From Hydractinia symbiolongicarpus (taxonomy: Eukaryota; Cnidaria; Hydrozoa; Anthoathecata; Hydractiniidae): DNA of 64,000 nucleotides. The translations under genes were made by a program, and so were the position numbers. The stretch covers positions 5,704,001-5,768,000 of the forward strand of contig NC_079887.1 of NCBI RefSeq assembly GCF_029227915.1, written 5' to 3'. Below, piece after piece: positions 33,476-45,650 of the stretch. Each line of letters begins with the position of its first letter. Within the stretch, counting starts at the first letter, position 1. Below the pieces are notes generated by a model. The model was not told the origin of the DNA and made no database searches. It was given only the letters and a program-made list of their open reading frames with translations.

Positions 33476-35335
33476 ATGTTATTTCTTGGAGACCAATTGG
33501 CTCATTTATCACATTCATGAGGTCACAGTCAAGAATCAGTTCAATTAATTCCCACAGTCAATCGTTCCACTGTTAAAAGCGATACAACTTAGTAATATCG
33601 GAAAAGAATCACTAAATACATGTTGGTACGAATATGTGACGCAACCGTTGTAACTCAAACGGATTTATACCGCCACAAAGTCAATGAAATGTAGTCTTTG
33701 AAACAGTTCCTTTTCATTCAGCGCGCGATAACGGCTAGAATTGGTTTCGAAGTAAAGAGCGACTTATTTATCTTAATTTTTTAAAAAGCGCTACCACAGC
33801 GCCCAGTGTAATCGCTGAGTTCCAGCAATCATGTCAAATTGAGAAGAATGTTATTTCTTGTAGTCAAACTGGCTCATTTATCACATTTATAAGGTCAAAG
33901 TCCAAAATCAGTTCAATTAAGTCCCACAGTCAAACGTTTCACTGTTAAAACCGATGCAACCTAGTAACATCCAAATACTATCGCTAGCTACATGTTGGTA
34001 CGAATATGTGACGCAACCGTTGTAACTCAAACGGATTTATACCACTAGAAAGTTAATGAAATGTAGTCTTTGAAACTGTTCCTATTTATTCAGCGCGTGC
34101 TAACGGTCAGGGTTGGTACCACAGTAAGAAAAGACTTATTTATCTAAATTTTTACATAAAGCGCTACCACAGAGCCTGATGTAATCGCTGAGTTCCGGCA
34201 ATCGCGTCAAAATAAGAAGAATGTTATTTCTTGGAGTCAAATTTTCTCATTTATCACATTTATCAGGTCACAGTCCAAAGTTAGTTCAATTAAGTCCCAC
34301 AGTCAATCGTTTCACTGTTAAAAGCGATGCAACCTAGTAATATCAGAAAAAATATCGCTAAATACATGTTGGTTCGAACATGTGACCCAACCGTTGTAAC
34401 TCAAACGGATTGACACCGTTAGAAAGTCAATGAAATGTAGTTTTTGAAACTGTTCCTATTTTTTCAGCGCGTGCTAACAGTCAGGATTGGTTCCACAGTA
34501 ATAAAAAACTTATTTATCTAAATTTTTACATAATGCGCTACCACAGAGCCTAATTTAATCGCTGAATTCCAGCAATCACGTCAAATTAAGAAAAAAGTTT
34601 TTCCGTGGAGAACAATTGGCTCATTTATTACATTTATAAAGTCAGAGTCCAGAATCAGTTCACTTAATTCCCACAGTCAATCGTTTCACTGTTAAATGAA
34701 ATACCACTTAGTAATAGCGGAAGAAAATCACTAAATACATGTTGGTAGGAATATGTGCCGCAACCATTGCAACTGAAACGGATTGACACCGTTAGAAAAT
34801 CAATGAAATGGAGTTTTTGAAACTGTCTCTATATCTTCAGCGCGCGGTAACGGCTAGGATTGGTCCCACAGAATAAAGGAGTTACTTATCTAAATTCTTT
34901 AATGAAGCGCTACCACAGCGCCCAGTGTAATCGCTGAGTTCCAGCAATCATGTCAAATTAAGAAGAATGTTATTTCTTGTAGTCAAACTGGCTCATTTAT
35001 CACATTTATAAGGTCAAAGTCCAAAATCAGTTCAATTAAGTCCCACAGTCAAACATTTCACTGTTAAAAGCGATGCAACCTAGTAACATCCGAATACTAT
35101 CGCTAGCTACATGTTGGTACGAATATGTGACGCAACCGTTGTAACTCAAACGGATTTATACCGCTAGAAAGTCAATGAAATGTAGTCTTTGAAACTGCTC
35201 CTATTTATTCAGTGCGTGCTAACGGTTAGGATTGGTTCCACAGTGAGAAAAGACTTATTTATCTAATATTTTACATAAAGCGCTACCACAGAGCCTAATG
35301 TAATCGCTGAATTCCAGGAATCACGTAAAATTAAG
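33476..35335 (+). repeat. Right copy of an 1864-bp (5-monomer) duplication
   Basis: The copy to the left runs from about 27440 to 29000 and, past the DNA transposon, from 33173 to about 33475. Position 29000 corresponds to 35036: 6036 bp apart, or 1864 bp after removing the 4172 bp of element and duplicated AT. Private variants shared by both copies include CGAATACTATCGCTAGCTACATG, TTTCGAA(T/G)TAAAGAGCG and GTTGGTAGGA(A/T)TATGTGCCG, with only scattered differences. The element is present in one copy and absent from the other. Confidence 0.88.
35031..35040 (+). other. Empty-site paralogue of the DNA transposon target
   Basis: TTCAATTAAG, the uninterrupted counterpart of TTCAAT | element | ATTAAG. 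The flanks on both sides match the filled copy almost base for base, so the insertion followed the 1864-bp duplication, or else the element was lost here by exact excision. The first is simpler. Confidence 0.88.
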
Positions 35336-38150
35336 AAAAAAGTTATTCCTTGTAGAACAATTGGCTCATTTATTACATCTATAAAGTCAGAGTCCAGAAT
35401 CAGTTCAATTAATTCCCACAGTCAATCGTTTCAATTTTAAAAGCAATACAACTTAGTAATATCGGAAGAAAATCACTAAATACATGTTGGTACGAATATG
35501 TGACGCAACCGTTGCAACTCAAACGGATTGACACCGTTAGAAAGTCAAGGAAATGTAGTTTTTGAAACTGTCTCTATATCTTCAGCGCGCGCTAACAGCT
35601 AGGATTGGTCCCACAGTATAAATGACTTATTTATCCAAATTTTTAAATGAAGCGCTACCACAGGGTCCAGTGTAATAGCTGAGTTCCCACAATCATGTCA
35701 AATTAAGAAGAGTGTTATTTCTTGTAGTCAAAATGGCTCATTTATCACATATATAAGGTCACAGTCCAAAATAAGTTCAATTAAGTCCCACAGTCAATCG
35801 TTTCACTTTTTAAAGCGATTCAACCTAGTAATATGAGAAAGATATCGCTAAATACATGTTGGTACGAATATGTGACGCAACTGTTGTAACTGAAGCGGAT
35901 TGATACCGTTAGAAAGTCAATGAAATGTAGTTTTGAAACTGTCGCTATTTCTTCAGCGCGCGATAACATCTAGGATTAGTCCCACAGTAAAGAATGACTT
36001 ATTGATATAAATTTTTAAATGAAGCGCTACAACAGCGCCCAATGTAATCGCTGAGTTCCGGCGTCAAATTAAGAAGAATGTTATTTCTTGGAGTCCAATT
36101 TTCTTATTTATCACATTTATCAGGTCACAGTCCAAAGTTAGTTCAATTAATTCCCACAGTCAATCGTTTCACTGTTAAAAGCGATACAACTTAGTAATAT
36201 CGGAAAAGAATCACTAAATACATGTTGGTACGAATATGTGACGCAACCGTTGTAACTCAAACGGATTGACACCGTTAGAAAGTCAATGAAATATAGTTTT
36301 TGAAACTGTTCCTATTTATTCAGCGCGTGCTAACGGTCAGGATTGGTCCCACAGTAAGAAAAGACTTATTTATCTATGTTTTTAAATGAAGCGCTACCAC
36401 AGCGCCCAATGTAATCGCTGAATTCCAGCAATCACGTCAAATTAAGAAGAAAGTTCCTCCTTGGAGTCCAATTGTCTCATTTATCACATTTATCAGGTCA
36501 CAGTCCAAAGTTAGTTCAATTAAGTCGCACAATCAATCGTTTTACTGTTAAAAGCAACACAACTTAGTAATATCGGAAGAAAATCACTAAATACATGTTG
36601 GTATGAATATGTGGCGCAACAGTTGTAACTCAAACGGATTGACACCGTTAGAAATTCAATGAAATGTAGTTTTTGAAACTGCCTCTATTTCTTCAGCGCG
36701 TGCTAACGGCCAGGATTGTTCCCACAGTAAAAAAAGACTTTTTTTATCTAAATTTTTATATAAAGCGCTACAACAGCGCCCAGTGTAATCGTTTAATTCC
36801 AGCAATGATGTCAAATTAGGAGGAATGTTATTTCTGGGAGACCAATTGTCTCATTTATCACATTTGTAAGGTCACGGTCCAAAATCAGTTCATTTAAGTG
36901 CCACAGTCAATCGTTCTACTGTTAAAAGCGATACAACCTAGTATTATCAGAAATATATCCCTAAGTACATGAGGGGACGAATATGTGACGCAACCGTTGT
37001 AACTCAAACGGAATGATACCGCTAGAAATTCATTGAAATTTTGTTTTTGAAACTGTCTCTATTTTTTCAGCGCGCAATAACGGCTAGGAATGGTCCCACA
37101 GTAAAAAATGACTTATTTATTTAAATTTTAGGTGAAGCGCTGCCACAGGGCCTAGTGTAATCGCTGAATTCCGGCATTCATGTCAAGTTACGAAGAATGT
37201 TATTTCTTGGAGTGCAATTGTCTCATTTATCACATTTATAAGGCCACGGTCCAAAATCAGTTCATTTAAGTGCCACAGTCAATCGTTTCACTGTTAAAAG
37301 CGATAAAACCTAGTATTATCAGAAAAATATCCCTAAATACATGTGGGGACGAATACGTGACACAACCGTTATAACTCAAACGCATTGATAACGCCAAAAA
37401 GTCAATGAAATGTAGTTTTTGAGAATCTCTCTATTTCTTCAGCGCGTGCAAACGGCCAGGATTGAACCCACAGTAAAAAAAGACTGTTTTATCTAAATCT
37501 TTTAATAAAGCGCTACCACAGAGCCAAGTGTAATGGCTGTATTCCGGCAATCATGTCAAGTTAAGAAGAATGTTATTTCTCGGAGTGCAATTGTCTCATT
37601 TATCACATTTATAAGGTCACAGTCCAAAATCAATTCAATTAAGTCCCACAGTCAATCTTTTCACTGTTGAAAGCGATGCAACCTAGTAATAGCGGAAAAA
37701 TATCGCTAAATACATGTTGGTACGAACATGTGACGCAACCGTTGTAACTCAAACGGATTGACACCGTTAGAAAGTAAATGAAATGTAGTTTTTGAAACTG
37801 TCTCTATTTCTTCAGCGCGCGATAACGGCTAGGATTGGTCCCACGGTAAAGAATGACTTATTTATCTAATTTTTAAAATGAAGCGCTACCACAGCGCCCA
37901 ATGTAATCGCTGAGTTCCGGCAATCACGTCAAAATAAGAAGAATGTTATTTCTTCGAGTCCAATTGTCTCATTTATCACATTTATCAGGTCACAGTCCAA
38001 AGTTAGTTCAATTAAGTCCCACAATCAATCGCTTCACTGTTAAAAGCAACACAACTTAGTAATATCGGAAGAAAATCACTAAATACATGTTGGTACGAGT
38101 ATGTGACGCAACAGTTGTAACTCAAACGGATTGACACCGTTAGAAATTCA

Positions 38151-41100
38151 ATGAAATGTAGTTTTTGAAACTGCCTCTATTTCTTCAGCGCGTGCTAACG
38201 GCCAGGATTGTTACCACAGTAAAAAAAGACTTTTTTTATCTAAATTTTTAAATAAAGCGCTACAACAGCGCCCACTGTAATCACTGAGTTGCAGCAATCA
38301 TTCAAATTAAGAAGAATGTTATTTCTCGTAGTCCAACTGTCTCACTTATAACATTTAGAAGGTCACAGCCCAAAATCAGTTCAATTAAGTCCCACAGTCA
38401 ATCGTTTCACTGTGAAAAGCAATACAACTTAGTATAATCGGTTGAAAATGACTAAATACCTGTTGGTACGAATATGTGACGCAACAGTTGCAACTCAAAC
38501 GGATTAACACCGTTAGAAAGTCAGTGAAATGTAGTTTTTGAAACTGCCTCTATTTCTTCAGCGCGTGCTAACGGCCAGGATTGTCCCCACAGTAAAAAAA
38601 GACTTTTTTATCTAAATTTTTGTATAAAGCACTTCAACAGCGCCCAGTGTAATCACTGAGTTCCAGGAATCATGTCAAATTAAGAAGAATGTTATTTCTC
38701 GTAGTCCAACTGTCTCATTTATCACATTTATCAGGTGACAGTCGAAAGTTAGTTCAATTAAGTCCCACAATCAATCGTTTCACTGTTAAAAGCAACACAA
38801 CTTAGTAATATCGGAAGAAAATCACTAAATACATGTTGGTACGAGTATGTGACGCAACAGTTGTAACTCAAACGGATTGACACCGTTAGAAATTCAATGA
38901 AATGTAGTTTTTCAAACTGCCTCTATTTCTTCAGCGCGTGCTAACGGCCAGGATTGTTCCCACAGTAAAAAAAGACTTTTTTATCTAAATTTTTATATAA
39001 AGCGCTACAACAGCGCCCAGTGTAATCACTGAGTTCCAGGAATCATGTCAAATTAAGAAGAATGTTATTTCTCGTAGTCCAACTGTCTCACTTATAACAT
39101 TTAGAAGGGAACAGTCCAAAATCAGTTCAATTAAGTCCCACAGTTAATCGTTTCACTGTTAAATGCAACACAACTTAGTGATATCGGAAAAAATCACTAA
39201 ATACCTGTTGGTACGAATATGTGACGCAACAGTTGTAACTCAAACGGATTGACACCGTTAGAAAGTCAATGAAATGTAGTTTTTGAAACTGCCTCTATTT
39301 CTTCAGCGCGTGCTAACGGCCAGGATTGTTCCCACAGTAAAAAAAGACTTTTTTTATCTAAATTTTTAAATAAAGCGCTACAACAGCGCCCAGTGTAATC
39401 ACTGAGTTCCAGGAATCATGTCAAATTAAGAAGAATGTTATTTCTCGTAGTCCAACTGTCTCACTTATAACATTTAGAAGGTCACAGCCCAAAATCAGTT
39501 CAATTAAGTCCCACAGTCAATCGTTTCACTGTGAAAAGCAATACAACTTAGTATAATCGGAAGAAAATGACTAAAAACATGTTGGGCGAATATGTGACGC
39601 AACCGTTGTAACTCAAACGGATAGACACCGTTAGAAATTCAATGAAATGTAGTTTTTCAAACTGCCTCTATTTCTTCAGCGCGTGCTAACGGCCAGGATT
39701 GTTCCCACAGTAAAAAAAGACTTTTTTATCTAAATTTTTATATAAAGCGCTTCAGAAGCGCCCAGTGTAAGCACTGAGTTCCAGGAATCATGTCAAATTA
39801 AGAAGAATGTTATTTCTCGTAGTCCAACTGTCTCACTTATAACATTTAGAAGGGAACAGTCCAAAATCAGTTCAATTAACTCCCACAGTTAATCGTTTCA
39901 CTGTTAAATGCAACACAACTTAGTGATATCGGAAAAAATCACTAAATACCTGTTGGTACGAATATGTGACGCAACAGTTGTAACTCAAACGGATTTACAC
40001 CGTTAGAAAGTCAATGAAATGTAGTTTTTGAAACTGCCTCTATTTCTTCAGCGCGTGCTAACGGCCAGGATTGTTCCCACAGTAAAAAAAGACTTTTTTA
40101 TCTAAATTTTTATATAAAGCGCTACAACAGCGCCCAGTGTAATCACTGAGTTCCAGCAATCATGTCAAATTAAGAAGAATGTTATTTCTCGTAGTCCAAC
40201 TGTCTCACTTATAACATTTAGAAGGGAACAGTCCAAAATCAGTTCAATTAAGTCCCACAGTTAATCGTTTCACTGTTAAATGCAACACAACTTAGTGATA
40301 TCGGAAAAAATCACTAAATACCTGTTGGTACGAATATGTGACGCAACAGTTGTAACTCAAACGGATTGACACTGTTAGAAAGTCAATGAAATGTAGTTTT
40401 TGAAACTGCCTCTATTTCTTCAGCGCGTGCTAACGGCCAGGATTGTTCCCACAGTAAAAAAAGACTTTTTTATCTAAATTTTTAAATAAAGCGCTACAAC
40501 AGCGCCCAGTGTAATCACTGAGTTCCAGGAATCATGTCAAATTAAGAAGAATGTTATTTCTCGTAGTCCAACTGTCTCACTTATAACATTTAGAAGGTCA
40601 CAGCCCAAAATCAGTTCAATTAAGTCCCACAGTCAATCGTTTCACTGTGAAAAGCAATACAACTTAGTATAATCGGAAGAAAATGACTAAAAACATGTTG
40701 GGCGAATATGTGACGCAACCGTTGTAACTCAAACGGATAGACACCGTTAGAAATTCAATGAAATGTAGTTTTTCAAACTGCCTCTATTTCTTCAGCGCGT
40801 GCTAACGGCCAGGATTGTTCCCACAGTAAAAAAAGACTTTTTTATCTAAATTTTTATATAAAGCGCTTCAGAAGCGCCCAGTGTAAGCACTGAGTTCCAG
40901 GAATCATGTCAAATTAAGAAGAATGTTATTTCTCGTAGTCCAACTGTCTCACTTATAACATTTAGAAGGGAACAGTCCAAAATCAGGTCAATTAAGTCCC
41001 ACATTTAATCGTTTCACTGTTAAATGCAACACAACTTAGTGATATCGGAAAAAATCACTACATACCTGTTGGTACGAATATGTGACGCAACAGTTGTAAC

Positions 41101-44100
41101 TCAAACGGATTTACACCGTTAGAAAGTCAATGAAATGTAGTTTTTGAAACTGCCTCTATTTCTTCAGCGCGTGCTAACGGCCAGAATTGTTCCCACAGTA
41201 AATAAAGACTTTTTTATCTAAATTTTTATATAAAGCGCTACAACAGCGCCCAGTGTAATCACTGAGTTCCAGGAATCATGTCAAATTAAGAAGAATGTTA
41301 TTTCTCGTAGTCCAACTGTCTCACTTATAACATTTATCAGGTGACAGTCGAAAGTTAGTTCAATTAAGTCCCACAATCAATCGTTTCACTGTTAAAAGCA
41401 ACACAACTTAGTAATATCGGAAGAAAATCACTAAATACATGTTGGTACGAGTATGTGACGCAACAGTTGTAACTCAAACGGATTGACACCGTTAGAAATT
41501 CAATGAAATGTTGTTTTTCAAACTGCCTCTATTTCTTCAGCGCGTGCTAACGGCCAGGATTGTTCCCACAGTAAAAAAAGACTCTTTTATCTAAATTTTT
41601 ATATAAAGCGCTACAACAGCGCCCAGTGTAATCACTGAGTTCCAGGAATCATGTCAAATTAAGAAGAATGTTATTTCTCGTAGTCCAACTGTCTCACTTA
41701 TAACATTTAGAAGGGAACAGTCCAAAATCAGTTCAATTAAGTCCCACAGTTAATTGTTTCACTGTTAAATGCAACACAACTTAGTGATATCGGAAAAAAT
41801 CACTAAATACCTGTTGGTACGAATATGTGACGCAACAGTTGTAACTCAAACGGATTGACACCGTTAGAAAGTCAATGAAATGTAGTTTTTGAAACTGCCT
41901 CTATTTCTTCAGCGCGTGCTAACGGCCAGGATTGTTCCCACAGTAAAAAAAGACTCTTTTATCTAAATTTTTATATAAAGCGCTACAACAGCGCCCAGTG
42001 TAATCACTGAGTTCCAGGAATCATGTCAAATTAAGAAGAATGTTATTTCTCGTAGTCCAACTGTCTCACTTATAACATTTAGAAGGGAACAGTCCAAAAT
42101 CAGTTCAATTAAGTCCCACAGTTAATCGTTTCACTGTTAAATGCAACACAACTTAGTGATATCAGAAAAAATCACTAAATACCTGTTGGTACGAATATGT
42201 GACGCAACAGTTGTAACTCAAACGGATTGACACCGTTAGAAAGTCAATGAAATGTAGTTTTTGAAACTGCCTCTATTTCTTCAGCGCGTGCTAACGGCCA
42301 GGATTGTTCCCACAGTAAAAAAAGACTTTTTTTATCTAAATTTTTAAATAAAGCGCTACAACAGCGCCCAGTGTAATCACTGAGTTCCAGGAATCATGTC
42401 AAATTAAGAAGAATGTTATTTCTCGTAGTCCAACTGTCTCACTTATAACATTTAGAAGGGAACAGTCCAAAATCAGTTCAATTAAGTCCCACAGTTAATC
42501 GTTTCACTGTTAAATGCAACACAACTTAGTGATATCGGAAAAAATCACTAAATACCTGTTGGTACGAATATGTGACGCAACAGTTGTAACTCAAACGGAT
42601 TGACACCGTTAGAAAGTCAATGAAATGTAGTTTTTGAAACTGCCTCTATTTCTTCAGCGCGTGCTAACGGCCAGGATTGTTCCCACAGTAAAAAAAGACT
42701 TTTTTTATCTAAATTTTTAAATAAAGCGCTACAACAGCGCCCAGTGTAATCACTGAGTTCCAGGAATCATGTCAAATTAAGAAGAATGTTATTTCTCGTA
42801 GTCCAACTGTCTCACTTATAAAATTTAGAAGGTCACAGCCCAAAATCAGTTCAATTAAGTCCCACAGTCAATCGTTTCACTGTGAAAAGCAATACAACTT
42901 AGTATAATCGGAAGAAAATGACTAAAAACATGTTGGGCGAATATGTGACGCAACCGTTGTAACTCAAACGGATAGACACCGTTAGAAAGTCAATGAAATG
43001 TACTTTGTGAAAATGCCTCTATTTCTTCAGCGCGTACTAACGGCCAGGATTGTCCCCACAGTAAAAAAAGACTTTTTTATCTAATTTTTTATATAAAGCG
43101 CTTCAGAAGCGCCCAGTGTAAGCACTGAGTTCCAGGAATCATGTCAAATTAAGAAGAATGTTATTTCTCGTAGTCCAACTGTCTCACTTATAACATTTAG
43201 AAGGGAACAGTCCAAAATCAGTTCAATTAACTCCCACAGTTAATCGTTTCACTGTTAAATGCAACACAACTTAGTGATATCGGAAAAAATCACTAAATAC
43301 CTGTTGGTACGAATATGTGACGCAACAGTTGTAACTCAAACGGATTTACACCGTTAGAAAGTCAATGAAATGTAGTTTTTGAAACTGCCTCTATTTCTTC
43401 AGCGCGTGCTAACGGCCAGGATTGTTCCCACAGTAACAAAAGACTTTCTTTATCTAAATTTTTAAATGAACCGCTACAACAGCACCCAGTGTAATCACTG
43501 AGTTCCAGGAATCATGTCAAATTAAGAAGAATGTTCATTCTCGTAGTCCAACTGTCTCACTTATAACATTTAGAAGGGAACAGTCCAAAATCAGTTCAAT
43601 TAAGTCCCACAGTTAATCGTTTCACTGTTAAATGCAACACAACTTAGTGATATCGGAAAAAATCACTAAATACCTGTTGGTACGAATATGTGACGCAACA
43701 GTTGTAACTCAAACGGATTGACACCGTTAGAAAGTCAGTGAAATGTAGTTTTTGAAACTGCCTCTATTTCTTCAGCGCGTGCTAACGGCCAGGATTGTTC
43801 GCACAGTAAAAAAAGACTTTTTTTATCTAAATTTTTAAATAAAGCGCTACAACAGCGCCCACTGTAATCACTGAGTTCCAGCAATCATTCAAATTAAGAA
43901 GAATGTTATTTCTCGTAGTCCAACTGTCTCACTTATAACATTTAGAAGGTCACAGCCCAAAATCAGTTCAATTAAGTCCCACAGTCAATCGTTTCACTGT
44001 GAAAAGCAATACAACTTAGTATAATCGGTTGAAAATGACTAAATACCTGTTGGTACGAATATGTGACGCAACAGTTGTAACTCAAACGGATTAACACCGT

Positions 44101-45650
44101 TAGAAAGTCAGTGAAATGTAGTTTTTGAAACTGCCTCTATTTCTTCAGCGCGTGCTAACGGCCAGGATTGTCCCCACAGTAAAAAAAGACTTTTTTATCT
44201 AAATTTTTATATAAAGCACTTCAACAGCGCCCAGTGTAATCACTGAGTTCCAGGAATCATGTCAAATTAAGAAGAATGTTATTTCTCGTAGTCCAACTGT
44301 CTCACTTATCACATTTATCAGGTGACAGTCGAAAGTTAGTTCAATTAAGTCCCACAATCAATCGTTTCACTGTTAAAAGCAACACAACTTAGTAATATCG
44401 GAAGAAAATCACTAAATACATGTTGGTACGAGTATGTGACGCAACAGTTGTAACTCAAACGGATTGACACCGTTAGAAATTCAATGAAATGTAGTTTTTC
44501 AAACTGCCTCTATTTCTTCAGCGCGTGCTAACGGCCAGGATTGTTCCCACAGTAAAAAAAGACTTTTTTATCTAAATTTTTATATAAAGCGCTACAACAG
44601 CGCCCAGTGTAATCACTGAGTTCCAGGAATCATGTCAAATTAAGAAGAATGTTATTTCTCGTAGTCCAACTGTCTCACTTATAACATTTAGAAGGGAACA
44701 GTCCAAAATCAGTTCAATTAAGTCCCACATTTAATCGTTTCACTGTTAAATGCAACACAACTTAGTGATATCGGAAAAAATCACAAAATACCGGTTGGTA
44801 CGAATATGTGACGCAACAGTTGTAACTCAAACGGATTGACACCGTTAGAAAGTCAATGAAATGTAGTTTTTGAAACTGCCTCTATTTCTTCAGCGCGTGC
44901 TAACGGCCAGGATTGTTCCCACAGTAAAAAAAGACTTTTTTTATCTAAATTTTTAAATAAAGCGCTACAACAGCGCCCAGTGTAATCACTGAGTTCCAGG
45001 AATCATGTCAAATTAAGAAGAATGTTATTTCTCGTAGTCCAACTGTCTCACTTATAACATTTAGAAGGTCACAGCCCAAAATCAGTTCAATTAAGTCCCA
45101 CAGTCAATCGTTTCACTGTGAAAAGCAATACAACTTAGTATAATCATAAGAAAATGACTAAAAACATGTTGGGCGAATATGTGACGCAACCGTTGTAACT
45201 CAAACGGATAGACACCGTTAGAAAGTCAATGAAATGTACTTTGTGAAAATGCCTCTATTTCTTCAGCGCGTGCTAACGGCCAGGATTGTCCCCACAGTAA
45301 AAAAAGACTTTTTTATCTAAATTTTTATATAAAGCGCTTCAGAAGCGCCCAGTGTAAGCACTGAGTTCCAGGAATCATGTCAAATTAAGAAGAATGTTAT
45401 TTCTCGTAGTCCAACTGTCTCACTTATAACATTTAGAAGGGAACAGTCCAAAATCAGTTCAATTATCTCCCACAGTTAATCGTTTCACTGTTAAATGCAA
45501 CACAACTTAGTGATATCGGAAAAAATCACTAAATACCTGTTGGTACGAATATGTGACGCAACAGTTGTAACTCAAACGGATTTACACCGTTAGAAAGTCA
45601 ATGAAATGTAGTTTTTGAAACTGCCTCTATTTCTTCAGCGCGTGCTAACG
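38151..45650 (+). repeat. Satellite block E: homogeneous, recently amplified monomers
   Basis: About 20 monomers sharing GCCTCTATTTCTTCAGC, GCCAGGATTGTTCCCACAG, AAAAAAAGACTTTTTT, CACTGAGTTCCAGGAATC, TTATTTCTCGTAGTCC and CACTTATAACATTTAGAAGG, most with only a few differences from each other. Such uniformity against the more diverged flanks indicates recent expansion. A variant monomer with ACTAAAAACATGTTGGGCG occurs at 39571, 40687, 42922 and 45158, spaced 1116, 2235 and 2236 bp (3, 6 and 6 monomers). The block ends abruptly inside a monomer at 45651. Confidence 0.93.
39747..39761. repeat. Tight palindrome variant of the monomer hairpin
   Basis: GCGCTTCAGAAGCGC, 7-bp arms around one base. Most monomers have GCGCTACCACAGCGC or GCGCTACAACAGCGC, with 5-bp arms and a 5-base loop. 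The tight form recurs at 40863, 43098 and 45334, each in the monomer following the ACTAAAAACATGTTGGGCG variant. Confidence 0.75.

Larger units (their letters stand above)
33173..38150 (+). repeat. Satellite array block D (right of the DNA transposon)
   Basis: About 13 monomers. Up to about 35335 they belong to the 1864-bp duplication described separately. Beyond that come mixed subtypes, including ATTTTAGGTGAAGCGCTGCC (37120 region) with GTTACGAAGAATG, and CAAACGCATTGATAACGCC. These subtypes reappear repeatedly in block F. No gene is seen. Confidence 0.94.
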
